A stretch of 64,000 nucleotides of DNA from an uncultured Syntrophobacterales bacterium. GTDB taxonomy: Bacteria > Desulfobacterota > Syntrophia > Syntrophales > UBA5619. Shown in pieces: positions 28,991 to 38,808 of the stretch. The stretch lies in assembly GCA_903928915.1 (NCBI GenBank), contig CAIYSL010000119.1, forward strand, positions 114,539 to 178,538, written 5' to 3'. The position numbers and the translations under genes were made by a program. The notes under the pieces are model-generated. The model saw only the letters and a program-made list of their open reading frames with translations. It did not search any database and was not told the origin of the DNA. Position 1 is the first letter of the stretch, and each line of letters begins with the position of its first letter.

Positions 28991-30058
28991 TCAGCCGGAC
29001 TGTTTGAGCGCCTCGGCCTGATAATGGGTCGTCAGGCCGTCGATCATGAAGCCGATATCCCCGTTGAGGTAATTCTCCAGGCTGTAGGAGGTCAGCCCGA
29101 TCCGGTGGTCCGTCACCCGGCCCTGCGGGAAATTGTAGGTGCGGATCCGCTCGCTCCGGTCGCCGCTGCCCACCTGGCTCTTGCGCGCTTCGGAGATCTC
29201 GGCGTTCTGCTTCTTCACCGCCGCGTCGAGGAGCCGCGCCCGGAGGACCTTCATCGCCTTGGCCTTGTTCTTGAGCTGGGACTTCTCGTCCTGGCAGGTC
29301 ACCACCAGCCCCGTGGGCAGATGGGTGATCCGGACCGCCGAGTCGGTGGTGTTGACGCTCTGGCCGCCATGGCCGGTCGACCGGTAAACATCGACGCGGA
29401 GGTCGTTGGGGTCGATCGTGAGCTCCACCTCCTCGGCCTCGGGCAGGATGGCCACCGTCACGGCCGAGGTGTGGATCCGCCCCTGGGCCTCGGTGATCGG
29501 CACCCGCTGGACCCGATGGGTGCCGCTCTCGTACTTCATCCGGCTGTAGGCGCCCTTCCCCGTGATCAGGGCCACGACCTCCTTGAACCCGCCCATACCG
29601 CCGCCGGGGGTGCTGCTCATCACCTCGACCTTCCAGCCGGAGTTCTCGGCAAACCGGGCGTACATTCGAAACAGGTCCTCGGCGAACAGCGCCGCCTCGT
29701 CCCCCCCGGTCCCGGCCCGGATTTCCAGCAGGACGTTTTTCTCGTCGTTCGGATCGCGGGGCAGCAGCAGGACCTTGAGCCGCTCCTCCAGGGATTGCTG
29801 CTCCTGCTTCAGCTGGGGCAGTTCCTCTCTGGCCAGCTCCCGCATCTCCGCATCGCTGTCCTTGAGCAGGACCTGATCCTCCTCGATGCGGCGCAGGGTC
29901 TTGTCGTATCGGCGGTAGGTATCGACCAGCTCGCTGAGGTCGGCGTGCTCCTTGGCGTATTTCTGGTAGACGCCGGGCTTGCCGAGGACCGCCGGATCGC
30001 TGAGCAGCTGTTCCAGCTCCTGGTACCGCGCCTCCACCTCTCTCAACTGTGCAAACAT
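28991..30058 (-). CDS. prfA: peptide chain release factor 1
   Basis: 355 residues. The GGQ catalytic loop ([14 protein letters not shown], about residue 230) and the RF1-type codon-recognition PxT in [15 protein letters not shown] (about 186) are present. RF1 reads UAA and UAG. This matters here because two genes of the window appear to use UGA, the RF2 codon, for selenocysteine. It lies between rpmE and prmC. Confidence 0.96.
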   Translation of the reverse strand: MFAQLREVEARYQELEQLLSDPAVLGKPGVYQKYAKEHADLSELVDTYRRYDKTLRRIEEDQVLLKDSDAEMRELAREELPQLKQEQQSLEERLKVLLLPRDPNDEKNVLLEIRAGTGGDEAALFAEDLFRMYARFAENSGWKVEVMSSTPGGGMGGFKEVVALITGKGAYSRMKYESGTHRVQRVPITEAQGRIHTSAVTVAILPEAEEVELTIDPNDLRVDVYRSTGHGGQSVNTTDSAVRITHLPTGLVVTCQDEKSQLKNKAKAMKVLRARLLDAAVKKQNAEISEARKSQVGSGDRSERIRTYNFPQGRVTDHRIGLTSYSLENYLNGDIGFMIDGLTTHYQAEALKQSG

Positions 30059-30293
30059 GTTCCGATTCCCTCATCCATGCAGGCGGTCCGCCGGGGAGGC
30101 AAACCAGCCGGCCGATGCCGGCAGGGGGGAGGAATGACCGGCCCGAATTCCGGTAGGTGAATGGATGGGACGTTCCGGACGGAAAGCCCCGGCGCCCGCA
30201 ACCCCTTCGTCGTCCCGAACTGCCGGAGGGCGGAGAGACCTGCGCCTGCTGCCGCGGCGGCAGGAACCCGTCTTGGAAAACGGGGGAAGGGCG

Positions 30294-30518
30294 TTAAGCG
30301 GATTTCCCCGCCTGCTGCTCCTTGCCGGCGTACTTCTTCTTGAACCGCTCCACCCGGCCCGCGGTATCGATGATCTTCTGCTTCCCGGTCATGAACGGAT
30401 GACACTGGGAACAGATTTCCACCTTGATGTCCTGCTTGGTGGACCGGGTCGCGATCACATTTCCGCAGACGCAGGTAATGGTCGTATCCTTATATTCCGG
30501 ATGAATACCCTCGCGCAT
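30294..30518 (-). CDS. rpmE: 50S ribosomal protein L31, zinc-binding form
   Basis: 74 residues starting [19 protein letters not shown]. The four metal-binding cysteines are present (CVCG and CSQCHPF), marking the Zn-containing form rather than the Cys-less L31B. The C-terminus has [12 protein letters not shown]. It lies between rho and prfA, as in many deltaproteobacteria. Confidence 0.97.
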   Translation of the reverse strand: MREGIHPEYKDTTITCVCGNVIATRSTKQDIKVEICSQCHPFMTGKQKIIDTAGRVERFKKKYAGKEQQAGKSA

Positions 30519-30661
30519 AACCTTCCCTTCTCCTTGCGTAACAAAATGAACCGCCCCCGACGAGGAATCGATCGGGAGCGCTGGTTCTCGTTTACGGAAC
30601 GAAGTGTTTATAACTATTTACCCGGGAAAGCAAGCTCTTTTTCACTGCCGCCCCGGGGGGC

Positions 30662-31909
30662 CTACGAATTCATCGAGTCGAGGAAGAGCTGGTTGTTCTC
30701 GGTCTTGCGGATCTTGTCCATCATGAACTCCATCGCATCGACGGGGTTCATCTCCTGGAGGAGTCTCCTCAAGATCCAGATCCGGTTGAGGTTCTGCTTC
30801 GGGATCAGGAGCTCTTCCTTCCGGGTCCCGGAACGGATCAGGTCGAAGGCCGGGAATACCCTGCGGTCGGCGATTCGGCGGTCCAGGTGGAGTTCCATGT
30901 TGCCGGTTCCCTTGAACTCCTCGAAGATGACCTCGTCCATGCGGCTGCCCGTGTCGATCAGGGCGGTGGAGATGATCGTCAGGCTGCCGCCGTTTTCGAT
31001 GTTCCGGGCGGCCCCGAAGAACCGCTTGGGTTTGTGCAGGGCGTTGGAATCGACGCCGCCGGAGAGGACCTTGCCGGAGGGCGGCACGACCGTATTGTAG
31101 GCGCGGGCAAGACGGGTGATGCTGTCCAGGAGGATGACCACGTCCTTGCGGTGCTCCACGAGCCGCTTTGCCTTCTCGATCACCATTTCGGCCACCTGGA
31201 CGTGGCGCGTCGCCGGTTCGTCGAAGGTGGAGGAGATTACCTCTCCCGCCACGCTCCGCTGCATGTCCGTCACCTCTTCGGGCCGCTCGTCGATCAAGAG
31301 CACCATCAGGACGACCTCCTTGTGGTTGGCCGTGATGGCATGGGCGATGTCCTGCAGCAGAACGGTTTTACCGGCCCGGGGCGGAGAGACGATCAGCCCC
31401 CGCTGCCCTTTGCCGATCGGGGTGAAGAGGTCCATGACGCGCGTGGAGAGGTTTTCGGGGTTGAACTCAAGGTTCAGCTTCTCCTCGGGGTACAGCGGGG
31501 TCAGGTTGTCGAAGAGGATCTTGTCCCGGGCCACCTCGGGCGGTTCGAAGTTTACCTCGTCCACCTTCAGCAGCGCGAAGTACTTCTCCCCCTCCTTGGG
31601 GGGACGGACCTCGCCGGACACCGTATCGCCCGTCCGCAGGGCGAACCGCCTGATCTGCGAGGGGGAGATGTAGATGTCGTCGGGGCTCGGCAGGTAGTTG
31701 TAGTCGACGGCGCGGAGGAATCCGAACCCGTCCGGGAGGATCTCCAGGACGCCGGTGCCGGAGATGACGCCGTTCTTCTCAGCCTGGGTCTGCAGGATGG
31801 CGAAGATCAGGTCCTGTCTCCGCATACCGCTGGCCCCCGGGACCTCGAGGTCTTTGGCCAGCTTTGCCAACTCGCTGATCGGCTGCCGTTTGATGTCTTC
31901 AATGTTCAT
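30662..31909 (-). CDS. rho: transcription termination factor Rho
   Basis: 415 residues: an N-terminal helical domain, a cold-shock-like RNA-binding domain (about 50-120, [22 protein letters not shown]) and a RecA-type ATPase. The P-loop is [12 protein letters not shown] (about 174), with [14 protein letters not shown] as Walker B and Q/R-loop segments downstream. Rho is the hexameric helicase that releases transcripts. The short N-terminus without an acidic insert is the standard proteobacterial form. Confidence 0.97.
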   Translation of the reverse strand: MNIEDIKRQPISELAKLAKDLEVPGASGMRRQDLIFAILQTQAEKNGVISGTGVLEILPDGFGFLRAVDYNYLPSPDDIYISPSQIRRFALRTGDTVSGEVRPPKEGEKYFALLKVDEVNFEPPEVARDKILFDNLTPLYPEEKLNLEFNPENLSTRVMDLFTPIGKGQRGLIVSPPRAGKTVLLQDIAHAITANHKEVVLMVLLIDERPEEVTDMQRSVAGEVISSTFDEPATRHVQVAEMVIEKAKRLVEHRKDVVILLDSITRLARAYNTVVPPSGKVLSGGVDSNALHKPKRFFGAARNIENGGSLTIISTALIDTGSRMDEVIFEEFKGTGNMELHLDRRIADRRVFPAFDLIRSGTRKEELLIPKQNLNRIWILRRLLQEMNPVDAMEFMMDKIRKTENNQLFLDSMNS

Positions 31910-32281
31910 TTCGCATCCTTAAAATAATACGTTAGTTGACGCTCCCCGCGGTTCACCGCGGGGAACCTTCGTTCCTTAGCGAGGAGTACTGCCCGCTGTC
32001 CCGGCCCGCTCGCCTCCCGGCAAGCCCTTGAACCAGCACCCGCCGGCGGATTCATGACCCCGGATACATGGCACCTGCCACGTATCGCAACAACGCCCCC
32101 GTCTCCAACTAGTTAAGTCCATCAAATATGGCTACAGATGTTCAAGATGTACCGATTTATGAAAGAGGGTCACGGATTTTGCAAGGTCGCTACTTTGATC
32201 GTTGGGATCATTCCAAAAGGAAGGACTTTAGCACGCGCCTTTCGTGTTTTGGGACCTTCTATACCAAAGCAATCCCCACTG
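31910..32281. other. intergenic stretch between pgeF and rho
   Basis: About 370 bp. Next to rho it contains a palindromic repeat (31943-31964). The remainder (about 32100-32281) is distinctly AT-richer than the surroundings and contains a short open frame on each strand with no recognisable product; it may be decayed sequence. Any rho leader or promoter would lie here; I see no clear -35/-10 pair. Confidence 0.5.
31943..31964. repeat. intergenic palindromic repeat, copy 2
   Basis: Arms TCCCCGCGGT and ACCGCGGGGA (10 bp) with a 2-nt spacer, flanked by GACGC on the left and ACCTTCG on the right. It has the same architecture as 1834-1855, read in the opposite orientation, and lies 34 bp upstream of rho. 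Confidence 0.65.
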
Positions 32282-33112
32282 TCAAGCATTTTTTCTCGCA
32301 TCGGTTCCGCGCAGCATCAGGAGGTTGACCTGCCTGCCGGTGCAGCCGCTGCTGCCGCGGTGCGAAAAGAAGAGGTCGGGACAACAGGCGGTGCAGAGGC
32401 CGGCGCACAGGATGCTCCCCCCGGGAACGCCCCGCGCTTCGATCTGCAGGCGGTTGGCCAGCGCCAGGTCGAGCATCCAGCGCCCCTCCCCGGGGCAGGG
32501 GCTGAGGAACCGCTCCGCGCCGGCATGGGCCGCAAAGGCCCCCCGGACCGGCTGGTCGACCTGGTAGCAGCAGGGACCCACAGCCGGCCCGATCACGGCC
32601 AGGAGGTCCGCGGGGTGGGATCCGAACCCCGCCGCCAGGGCGTCGACCATCCGGCCGGCGATCCCGAGGGCGGTGCCCCGCCACCCCGCGTGGGCGGCGC
32701 CGATCACCCGCCGGACGGGGTCCACGAAGAACAGGGGCACGCAGTCCGCCGTCTTCACCGCGAGGGCCACCCCCGGCCGGGCGGTGATCAGGCCGTCGCA
32801 CTCGGGAACGCAGGCAGGGGGAGGCCCGTCGCCAGCGATGACGCGGATCGTCCCGCCGTGGACCTGTCGCATCAGGACCAGGCCATCGGCGGGGATCGCA
32901 AAGGCCCCGCCGACGCGGGCCAGGTTGCGCATCACCGCCTCTTCCTGGTCGCCCACGCGAAAGCCAGCGTTCAGGCTGGAGAAATCTCCCGTGCTCACCC
33001 CGCCGCGGCGGGTGCAGAAGGCGTGCTCCACGAACCCCAACCCGGCGAGCGCCTCGGCCTCCAGATATTCGACCGCTCCCCGGCGCGCGAAGCGGAACAT
33101 GCGGCTATCCAT
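32282..33112 (-). CDS. pgeF: PgeF / laccase-domain family protein (peptidoglycan editing factor)
   Basis: Start at 33112 with GAGGG just upstream; 276 residues. Family motifs are visible: the Zn-binding His in MRQVHGG, ECDGLIT, KTADCVPLF, AHAGWRGT and GPCCYQV. YfiH/LACC1 proteins have purine-nucleoside phosphorylase/deaminase activity, and E. coli PgeF removes wrongly incorporated residues from peptidoglycan precursors. It lies 14 bp after rluD, a common pairing (rluD-yfiH). Confidence 0.92.
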   Translation of the reverse strand: MDSRMFRFARRGAVEYLEAEALAGLGFVEHAFCTRRGGVSTGDFSSLNAGFRVGDQEEAVMRNLARVGGAFAIPADGLVLMRQVHGGTIRVIAGDGPPPACVPECDGLITARPGVALAVKTADCVPLFFVDPVRRVIGAAHAGWRGTALGIAGRMVDALAAGFGSHPADLLAVIGPAVGPCCYQVDQPVRGAFAAHAGAERFLSPCPGEGRWMLDLALANRLQIEARGVPGGSILCAGLCTACCPDLFFSHRGSSGCTGRQVNLLMLRGTDARKNA

Positions 33113-33126
33113 CCTTCCCTCATCTG

Positions 33127-34158
33127 TTACGTTATGCAGTGCCCCCGCAGAAACGCGCAGAGGTCGGCCATGTCCCCCGGAAGCGGGGAGGCGAACTGCA
33201 TCGCCTCTCCTGTCAGGGGGTGGGTGAATCCGAGACGCCAGGCGTGCAGGGCCTGCCGCTCCATTGCCTTCAGCCGCACCCGGACGACGGCGTCCCCCAC
33301 GGTGCGCCCCCTGCCGGCGCCGCCGTACACCCGGTCGCCGACCACGGGATGGCCGAGCTCCGTCAGGTGGACCCTGATCTGATGGGTCCGGCCCGTTTCG
33401 ATCGTCACCTCGAGGAGCGCCGCGCACCCGAACCGCTCGCGCACGCGCCAGAGGGACACGGCCTCGCGCCCCCGCCGGCTTTGGGTGGACATCCGTTTGC
33501 GGTCCGTAGGGTGGCGGCCGACGGCCGCCTCGATCCTGCCCCCGTCGGTCCGGGGATCCCCGTAGACCAGGGCCTGGTAGGTCTTTGCCACCTCGTGCCG
33601 CTTGAACTGGCCGGCCAAGCCGCGGTGGGCTGCGTCGGATTTCGCCGCCACAATCAGTCCCGAGGTGTCCTTGTCGAGACGGTGGACGATCCCCGGGCGC
33701 AGGACCCCGCCGATCCCCGAGAGGTCCCGGCAGTGGTGCAGGAGGGCATTGACCAGCGTCCCGGCCGGATGGCCCGCAGCGGGATGGACGACCATCCCCG
33801 CCGGCTTGTCGATCACCACCAGCGCCTCGTCCTCATACAGAACCGCAAGCGGGATCGCCTCGGCCAGCGCAGCCGAGGGCTGCGCCGCCGGAACGGTGAT
33901 GGCGACGCTCTCGGCCGCCTTCAGCTTCCGCGCGGCCTTTGCCGGCCGGTCGTTCACCCGGACCCGCTCTTCATCGATCAACCGCTGCACCTGGGCGCGG
34001 GAGAGCCCCAGCGGCTTTGCGGAGAGGAAGAGGTCGAGGCGGCTCCCCGTCTCCGCGGGCAGGACCGTGAAGCAATGCACCTGCCCGCCGGCAGCTGCAC
34101 CCTCCGGTTCCCGCTCCGGGGAGAAGCGCGGCTCCTTCGGGGGGGCTTCGCCGCTCAT
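33127..34158 (-). CDS. rluD: RluA/RluD family 23S rRNA pseudouridine synthase
   Basis: ATG at 34158 preferred (AGGCGG six bases upstream) over a GTG at 34182; 343 residues. An S4-like domain (about 35-80) precedes the catalytic domain with the signature HRLDKDTSGL (catalytic Asp). E. coli RluD makes three pseudouridines in helix 69. The specific target here is inferred from the family and from the adjacent pgeF; another RluA-type specificity is possible. Confidence 0.88.
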   Translation of the reverse strand: MSGEAPPKEPRFSPEREPEGAAAGGQVHCFTVLPAETGSRLDLFLSAKPLGLSRAQVQRLIDEERVRVNDRPAKAARKLKAAESVAITVPAAQPSAALAEAIPLAVLYEDEALVVIDKPAGMVVHPAAGHPAGTLVNALLHHCRDLSGIGGVLRPGIVHRLDKDTSGLIVAAKSDAAHRGLAGQFKRHEVAKTYQALVYGDPRTDGGRIEAAVGRHPTDRKRMSTQSRRGREAVSLWRVRERFGCAALLEVTIETGRTHQIRVHLTELGHPVVGDRVYGGAGRGRTVGDAVVRVRLKAMERQALHAWRLGFTHPLTGEAMQFASPLPGDMADLCAFLRGHCIT

Positions 34159-34198
34159 CGTTTGCCGCCTGGGCCGCCGCACCGCCGCCGGAAACGCT

Positions 34199-35623
34199 TC
34201 ATCGCGCCTGGCCCTCCGCTGCGGCCTTCAGGGCGGTGCGGATGAGCGGCACCTCCTCCGGATCGATGGTGCGCAGGTCGATCAGGACCATGTCATCGGC
34301 CACCCGGACGATGACCGGCAGCGCGCCCCGCCGGAGGCGCTCCTCCAGTGCAGCGGAGGAGAGCCGGGCCGTGCGGACGCCGACCAGGACCGTCGGGATC
34401 TCCCGCATCGGGAGCGACCCGCCGCCGGCCATCGACATCCCGTCGACGAGCGAGACGCTCATCCCCTCCGGCAGGTCCCGGCGCACCAGGGCCGCCAGCC
34501 GCCGCGCCCGCTTTCTGACCCCTTCGAGGGGCTCGGTCAGGGCGCGGAGGACCCGGATGTCGGACAGGGCCTCTTCGGGCCGGAGGTACTTCACCAGCGT
34601 CGCCTCCAGGGCGGCGAGGGTCAGCTTGTCGATCCGGAGCGCCCGGTTGAGCGGATTGTTCCGGATGCGCTCCAGGACGTTACGCCTCCCCAGGATGATC
34701 CCCGCCTGGGGCCCGCCCAGGAGCTTGTCGCCGCTGAAGGTGACCACATCCACCCCCGCAGCGACGCAGTCGCGGACCGTGGGCTCCCGCTCGAGGCCGT
34801 AGCGGTCCAGCTCGACGAAGCAGCCGCTCCCCAGGTCATCCATCACGGTCAGGCCGCGCCGTTTGCCGAGCTCCACCAGCGAGGCGAGGTCCGCCTCCTC
34901 GGTGAATCCCACGACCCGGAAGTTGCTCGTGTGCACCTTGAGGATCAGCCCCGTCTCCGGGGTGATCGCCCGTTCGTAGTCGGCCAGCCGCGTCCGGTTG
35001 GTCGTCCCCACCTCCTTCAGGCGGGCGCCGCTCTTGGCCATCACATCGGGGATGCGGAACTCCCCGCCGATCTCGACGAGCTCGCCGCGGGAAACGATCG
35101 CCTCCCTGCCCTCGGCCAGGCTGTTGAGGACCAAGAGGACCGCTGCGGCGTTGTTGTTGACGACCAGGGCGTCCTCGGCTCCGGTGAGGGCGCACAGGAG
35201 CCTCCGGATATGGTCGTACCGGAGCCCCCGCTCCCCCTGTTCGAGGTCGTACTCCAGGTTGGAGTATCCCCGGCTCACCTCGACGACCCGCTCCAGGGCC
35301 TCGCGGCAGAGCGGCGCACGGCCGAGGTTGGTGTGGAGGATTACCCCCGTGGCGTTGATCACCCGGCGCAGTCGGTAGGCGCCAAACCCCTCGACGATCG
35401 CGGCAGCCCGCTCCGCCGCCGCCTCCTTCGTGGGAAGGCGCAGTTCCTTCGTCTTCGCCGTATCGGCGAGTATCCGACCGCGGAGCTCTTCCACGACCGA
35501 TCGGCAGGCCTCCTTCACCAGTTCCCGGGAGAACCCGGCAAGGCGGTCCGTCCGCTCCAGGCGGAGCATCATCTCATCGATCTTCGGGAGGTTCCTCAGC
35601 AGTTCCTGTTTCCGCTCGTCCAT
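34199..35623 (-). CDS. selA: L-seryl-tRNA(Sec) selenium transferase
   Basis: 474 residues, the usual SelA length. This PLP enzyme converts Ser-tRNA(Sec) to Sec-tRNA(Sec) using selenophosphate. The PLP lysine lies in SGDKLLGGPQAG (about residue 297), and INATGVILHTNLGRAPL and the SNLEYDLEQGERG segment are typical of the family. Its presence shows that the organism makes selenocysteine, which supports the two UGA-containing genes at 44-46 kb. selB, selC and selD are not in the window. It starts 70 bp after the methyltransferase gene and ends 41 bp before rluD. Confidence 0.95.
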   Translation of the reverse strand: MDERKQELLRNLPKIDEMMLRLERTDRLAGFSRELVKEACRSVVEELRGRILADTAKTKELRLPTKEAAAERAAAIVEGFGAYRLRRVINATGVILHTNLGRAPLCREALERVVEVSRGYSNLEYDLEQGERGLRYDHIRRLLCALTGAEDALVVNNNAAAVLLVLNSLAEGREAIVSRGELVEIGGEFRIPDVMAKSGARLKEVGTTNRTRLADYERAITPETGLILKVHTSNFRVVGFTEEADLASLVELGKRRGLTVMDDLGSGCFVELDRYGLEREPTVRDCVAAGVDVVTFSGDKLLGGPQAGIILGRRNVLERIRNNPLNRALRIDKLTLAALEATLVKYLRPEEALSDIRVLRALTEPLEGVRKRARRLAALVRRDLPEGMSVSLVDGMSMAGGGSLPMREIPTVLVGVRTARLSSAALEERLRRGALPVIVRVADDMVLIDLRTIDPEEVPLIRTALKAAAEGQAR

Positions 35624-35693
35624 ACGGGCACCCCTGTTCAGATTTCAGTCTCTCGGCCGATGCCTCCCGCTCCTGTCATCGGCATCCCTCCTG

Positions 35694-36704
35694 TTACAGC
35701 GCCTTCGTGGCCATGAACAGCACCTGCTCACCGCCCAGATAGCCAAACTCGTTCGACCAGTACAGCAATGCCTTTGCGTCCGTAAATCCCGCTCCGCCGA
35801 GCTCGTCCAGGATCTCCCAGCCGAACTGATAGAAAGAGAGGCACCCTTCGGGACGCACCGGATCGCCATGATACTCGGGCGGCAGTACATGGATCACTTC
35901 TCCGGTCTCGGACAGGCGGGCCCGCACGATGTTCTTTTCCGAGGTCTTGACAAAAGGCACGCTGAAAAAAAGTACCCCGCCCGATTTCAGGCACCGGCAA
36001 CACTCCGCGAGAGCCTTTCGGTAGTTCGGGACATGCTCGAACACATCGAAGGACAGGACGTAATCAAAACTTGAGTCTCCGTACGACAGCTTCGTGAGGT
36101 CTTCGTTTCTCACTCCCTGACTATTGCACGCTCCGAGTCCCACGGCATCTCCCAGGTACTCACTGCCGCATACCTGCGGGAAGGAGCGCTGGAACAGTCC
36201 GTACAGGGCGGTCATTCGCTCCGTAAGGTAAATACGCGAACCGGGATGGGGTCGGCATGCTTGCGCGAATACATGCGCCACGGCCCGCATCCGGCTGTTC
36301 AGATGGCAGCCCGGACACACCAGCCTCTCCCGCCAGTTCGGCGTCAAAACCCCATCAACTGCAGAGGAGTATTGGAAGTCGACGAGAAAAGCGCGATCGG
36401 TCTGGCAGACGTAGCAATACCCATCGACGGTGAATTCCCGCCGGGTATCCGGAATAAGTTGCCTTTCGAATGACGAGTGTGCGGAGGCGGCCCCGTGGCG
36501 GCGTTGGACATGCTGCCTATAGCCCTCGTGCGAGAAGACTTCCGCAATAGCCAACACGGGAACGGGTCGCCGACCCGGCACTGCCGCAGCGCAATCACTG
36601 CCACCCTCTGGGGAGCGCTTCTCCCGTTCCTCATGCGGAGTAAAAAATCTTCTGCATGCCGTCAACATACTGCCAAGCCGCCGTGTTTTCATGGGGTAGA
36701 GCAT
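35694..36704 (-). CDS. class I SAM-dependent methyltransferase with N-terminal Cys cluster
   Basis: Start is uncertain; 36704 has GGGAG at a good distance (about 336 residues). The N-terminal third is poorly conserved, then come a CYVC ... CPGC four-cysteine group (about residues 95-135) that could bind zinc, and a methyltransferase-11 type domain (SFDYVLSFDVFEHVPNYRKAL, CLKSGGVLFFSVPF). Such proteins often accompany surface-glycan genes; none is adjacent here. The gene is clearly lower in GC than both neighbours, which suggests transfer. Substrate unknown. Confidence 0.8.
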   Translation of the reverse strand: MLYPMKTRRLGSMLTACRRFFTPHEEREKRSPEGGSDCAAAVPGRRPVPVLAIAEVFSHEGYRQHVQRRHGAASAHSSFERQLIPDTRREFTVDGYCYVCQTDRAFLVDFQYSSAVDGVLTPNWRERLVCPGCHLNSRMRAVAHVFAQACRPHPGSRIYLTERMTALYGLFQRSFPQVCGSEYLGDAVGLGACNSQGVRNEDLTKLSYGDSSFDYVLSFDVFEHVPNYRKALAECCRCLKSGGVLFFSVPFVKTSEKNIVRARLSETGEVIHVLPPEYHGDPVRPEGCLSFYQFGWEILDELGGAGFTDAKALLYWSNEFGYLGGEQVLFMATKAL

Positions 36705-36744
36705 ATGAGGGAGCTCCCGATGCGTCAAGCGCATATTGGCTGCA

Positions 36745-37992
36745 TCACGGCAGCAGCCGCCCCCGGCAGTAGTCCCGGAAGTTGTTCACCGCCGTGAAAA
36801 ATTCCCGCATCAGGACCACCCACATATACCGGCCCCGCTCCGTCAGGGTGACGTGGGGCCAGCGCCAGGCCAGCGCCCCGATGAGGGTGAAGGCGGCCAG
36901 ATCCGGCCAGAGGAGCGCCCAGAAGGCGCCGCCGTATTTGTTCCGGAGGTCGGCGGCGTTCAGCCGGGTCCCGAACAGCTTCATCAGAAAATCGTACCGG
37001 ATGCGGTCGCGCAGCGAAAACACCCGGGAGGCCGCAAGCGGCAGCTCCCCCTTTTCGACCTGGGCGATGTAGCTCGGGATGTCGAAGGTATTGGCGTAGC
37101 AGACGCCGCTCAGGTAGCCGATCGAACCGCTGCCCAACCCCGCGTACTCGTCGTAGTCGACGATGTACTCGTCGATCATCGTCCCCTTGCGCGAGAAGCA
37201 CCAGGCCGAGGAGAAGCGGTAGGCCGGCGCAAGGCGGCCCGCGATCCGGCGGTAGAACCGGCGCTCCTGGCCGGCGTCCAGCCTCCCCAGGGTCTCGGTG
37301 ACCGCCCTGCGGGTCGAGTCGGAGACCATCAGCGGGTAGAAGGTGACCTGGTCGATGCCGATCTCAAGCAGGACCTCCAGGTCGTGGTCGAGCATCGCCG
37401 GGGTCTGGGTCGGGAAATTGAAGATCATGTCGGCGTTGAGCGTCCCGAAGCGGCCCATTGTCTGCCGGAGCTTTTCGGCGATCGCCTCGCCGCTCCCGTA
37501 CTTGTCGTACCGGTCCATCCTCCTGAGGAGCCCGTCGTCGAAGCTCTGGACCCCGACGGAGAGCCGGTTGACCCCCATCCGGCCGAGCGCCGCGAGCCGC
37601 TCGTCGGTCAGGTGGTTCGGGTTGGTCTCCACGGACAGCTCGCGGATGGCGAATGAGGCGCGCGCCAGGGCGATCGTCTCCTCGAGCTCGTCGATCAGGA
37701 CCGTCGGCGTCCCTCCGCCCACGTAGATCGCCCCGAAGGCGTACCCGCGCTCCCGGTACAGCAGAAGCTCCTTCCGGAGCGCCCGGAAGTAGGCGCGGCA
37801 GAGCCCCTCCGCGAAGGTCACGCGGTTGAAGGAACAGTACGGGCAGAGCCGCTCGCAGAAGGGGATGTGGAGGTACAGGAGCCGCGGCCGCGCGTCGGCC
37901 GGCGGGGGGACGCAGGGGGTCCCGCCCCCGTCGAACCGCATCGCCCGGGAGAATTCGCGCCTCGCCCTGTCCGCTATCAGGGAATGGATCAC
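36745..37992 (-). CDS. HemW/HemN-like radical SAM protein (coproporphyrinogen oxidase family)
   Basis: 415 residues. The radical SAM cluster motif CERLCPYC (CxxxCxxC, about residue 48) follows LYLHIPF, a HemN/HemW signature, and is followed by YVGGGTPT, ETNPNHLT and RLSVGVQSF. The C-terminal domain is winged-helix-like (SLRDRIRYDFLMKLFG). It could be a heme chaperone (HemW-like) or an oxygen-independent oxidase relative; the family is often misnamed, so I do not assign a substrate. It precedes the lower-GC methyltransferase gene by 40 bp. Confidence 0.85.
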   Translation of the reverse strand: MIHSLIADRARREFSRAMRFDGGGTPCVPPPADARPRLLYLHIPFCERLCPYCSFNRVTFAEGLCRAYFRALRKELLLYRERGYAFGAIYVGGGTPTVLIDELEETIALARASFAIRELSVETNPNHLTDERLAALGRMGVNRLSVGVQSFDDGLLRRMDRYDKYGSGEAIAEKLRQTMGRFGTLNADMIFNFPTQTPAMLDHDLEVLLEIGIDQVTFYPLMVSDSTRRAVTETLGRLDAGQERRFYRRIAGRLAPAYRFSSAWCFSRKGTMIDEYIVDYDEYAGLGSGSIGYLSGVCYANTFDIPSYIAQVEKGELPLAASRVFSLRDRIRYDFLMKLFGTRLNAADLRNKYGGAFWALLWPDLAAFTLIGALAWRWPHVTLTERGRYMWVVLMREFFTAVNNFRDYCRGRLLP

Positions 37993-38137
37993 CGCAGATA
38001 CGCTCGCTCCGAGAAAAGTGAAGCCTCCCGCCCGGCGGGCGGGGCTTCCCGGTAAGGAACCGTTTGCTGCCGTCCCGAACCGCCCGAAAAATTAACAGAC
38101 ATCGCCGAATTCTGCAAGGAAGGAAACGGCGAATTCC

Positions 38138-38166
38138 TTGAAATGGCTCCCCGGTGATGCTATAGA
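38138..38166 (+). promoter_or_regulatory. predicted sigma70 promoter of def
   Basis: TTGAAA (38138-38143), 17-bp spacer, TATAGA (38161-38166) preceded by TGC, giving an extended -10. The def start is about 70 bp downstream. Confidence 0.65.
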
Positions 38167-38237
38167 ATGGCCTCGGCGTTCCGGGCGGAACGCCCGCTGC
38201 CGCCTGCCGGCAGCCAGCACGACCACGGGAGATGCCG

Positions 38238-38807
38238 ATGCCCAAGCGAATCCTGACCCTCTGGGACAACGAACAGCTCAACGAAGCGGATGCGCGGACC
38301 CTCCGCGCCCGCTGCGCCGAGGCGCCGTACCCCTTCGACAAGGTCACGAAGGAGGCCATCCGCGAGCTCGCGGAGGCCTTTTTCGCCCGGGAAGACGCCG
38401 TCGGCCTGGCTGCCCCGCAGATCGGCATCGGGAAAAGGATCATCGCCTTTCGGTGCCGAGGGTACGACGACAAAGACCCCGAACGGAAGAAGGAGGACTG
38501 CGAGATCCTCGTCAACCCGCGGATCACGCAGAAACGGGGGGATCTCGTCGTCGGCGAGGAGGGGTGCCTCTCCTGCCCGGAGCTCCACGTGGAGATCGAG
38601 CGGTACCCGGAGATCAAGGTCCGCGCCTACGACCTGGAGGGGCGGAAGGTGAGCAAACGCTATCTCGACTTCGCAGCCCGCGTGGTCCAGCACGAGATGG
38701 ACCACCTCGAGGGGAAACTGATCGTGGACCACGAGGGGGCGGTCACCGTCCCGAAGAAGCGCCAGGAATTTTTCGAGAAGCTGTTCCAGGAAAAGAAGGA
38801 GGCCTGA
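38238..38807 (+). CDS. def: peptide deformylase
   Basis: ATG at 38238 chosen over 38232 because GGGAG sits six bases before it; 189 residues. Metal-binding motifs are complete: GLAAPQIG (about residue 56), EGCLSCPE (about 110) and QHEMDHLEG (about 150), with Cys and two His as ligands and the catalytic Glu. It removes the formyl group from nascent proteins. No fmt gene follows; the next gene is a cupin, one base after the stop. Confidence 0.95.
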   Translation: MPKRILTLWDNEQLNEADARTLRARCAEAPYPFDKVTKEAIRELAEAFFAREDAVGLAAPQIGIGKRIIAFRCRGYDDKDPERKKEDCEILVNPRITQKRGDLVVGEEGCLSCPELHVEIERYPEIKVRAYDLEGRKVSKRYLDFAARVVQHEMDHLEGKLIVDHEGAVTVPKKRQEFFEKLFQEKKEA

Positions 38808-38808
38808 G

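Noticed and set aside
32128..32328. Short + strand open frame in the rho-pgeF gap
   Set aside because: No ribosome-binding site, no recognisable motif, and its 3' part overlaps the conserved pgeF C-terminus on the other strand.
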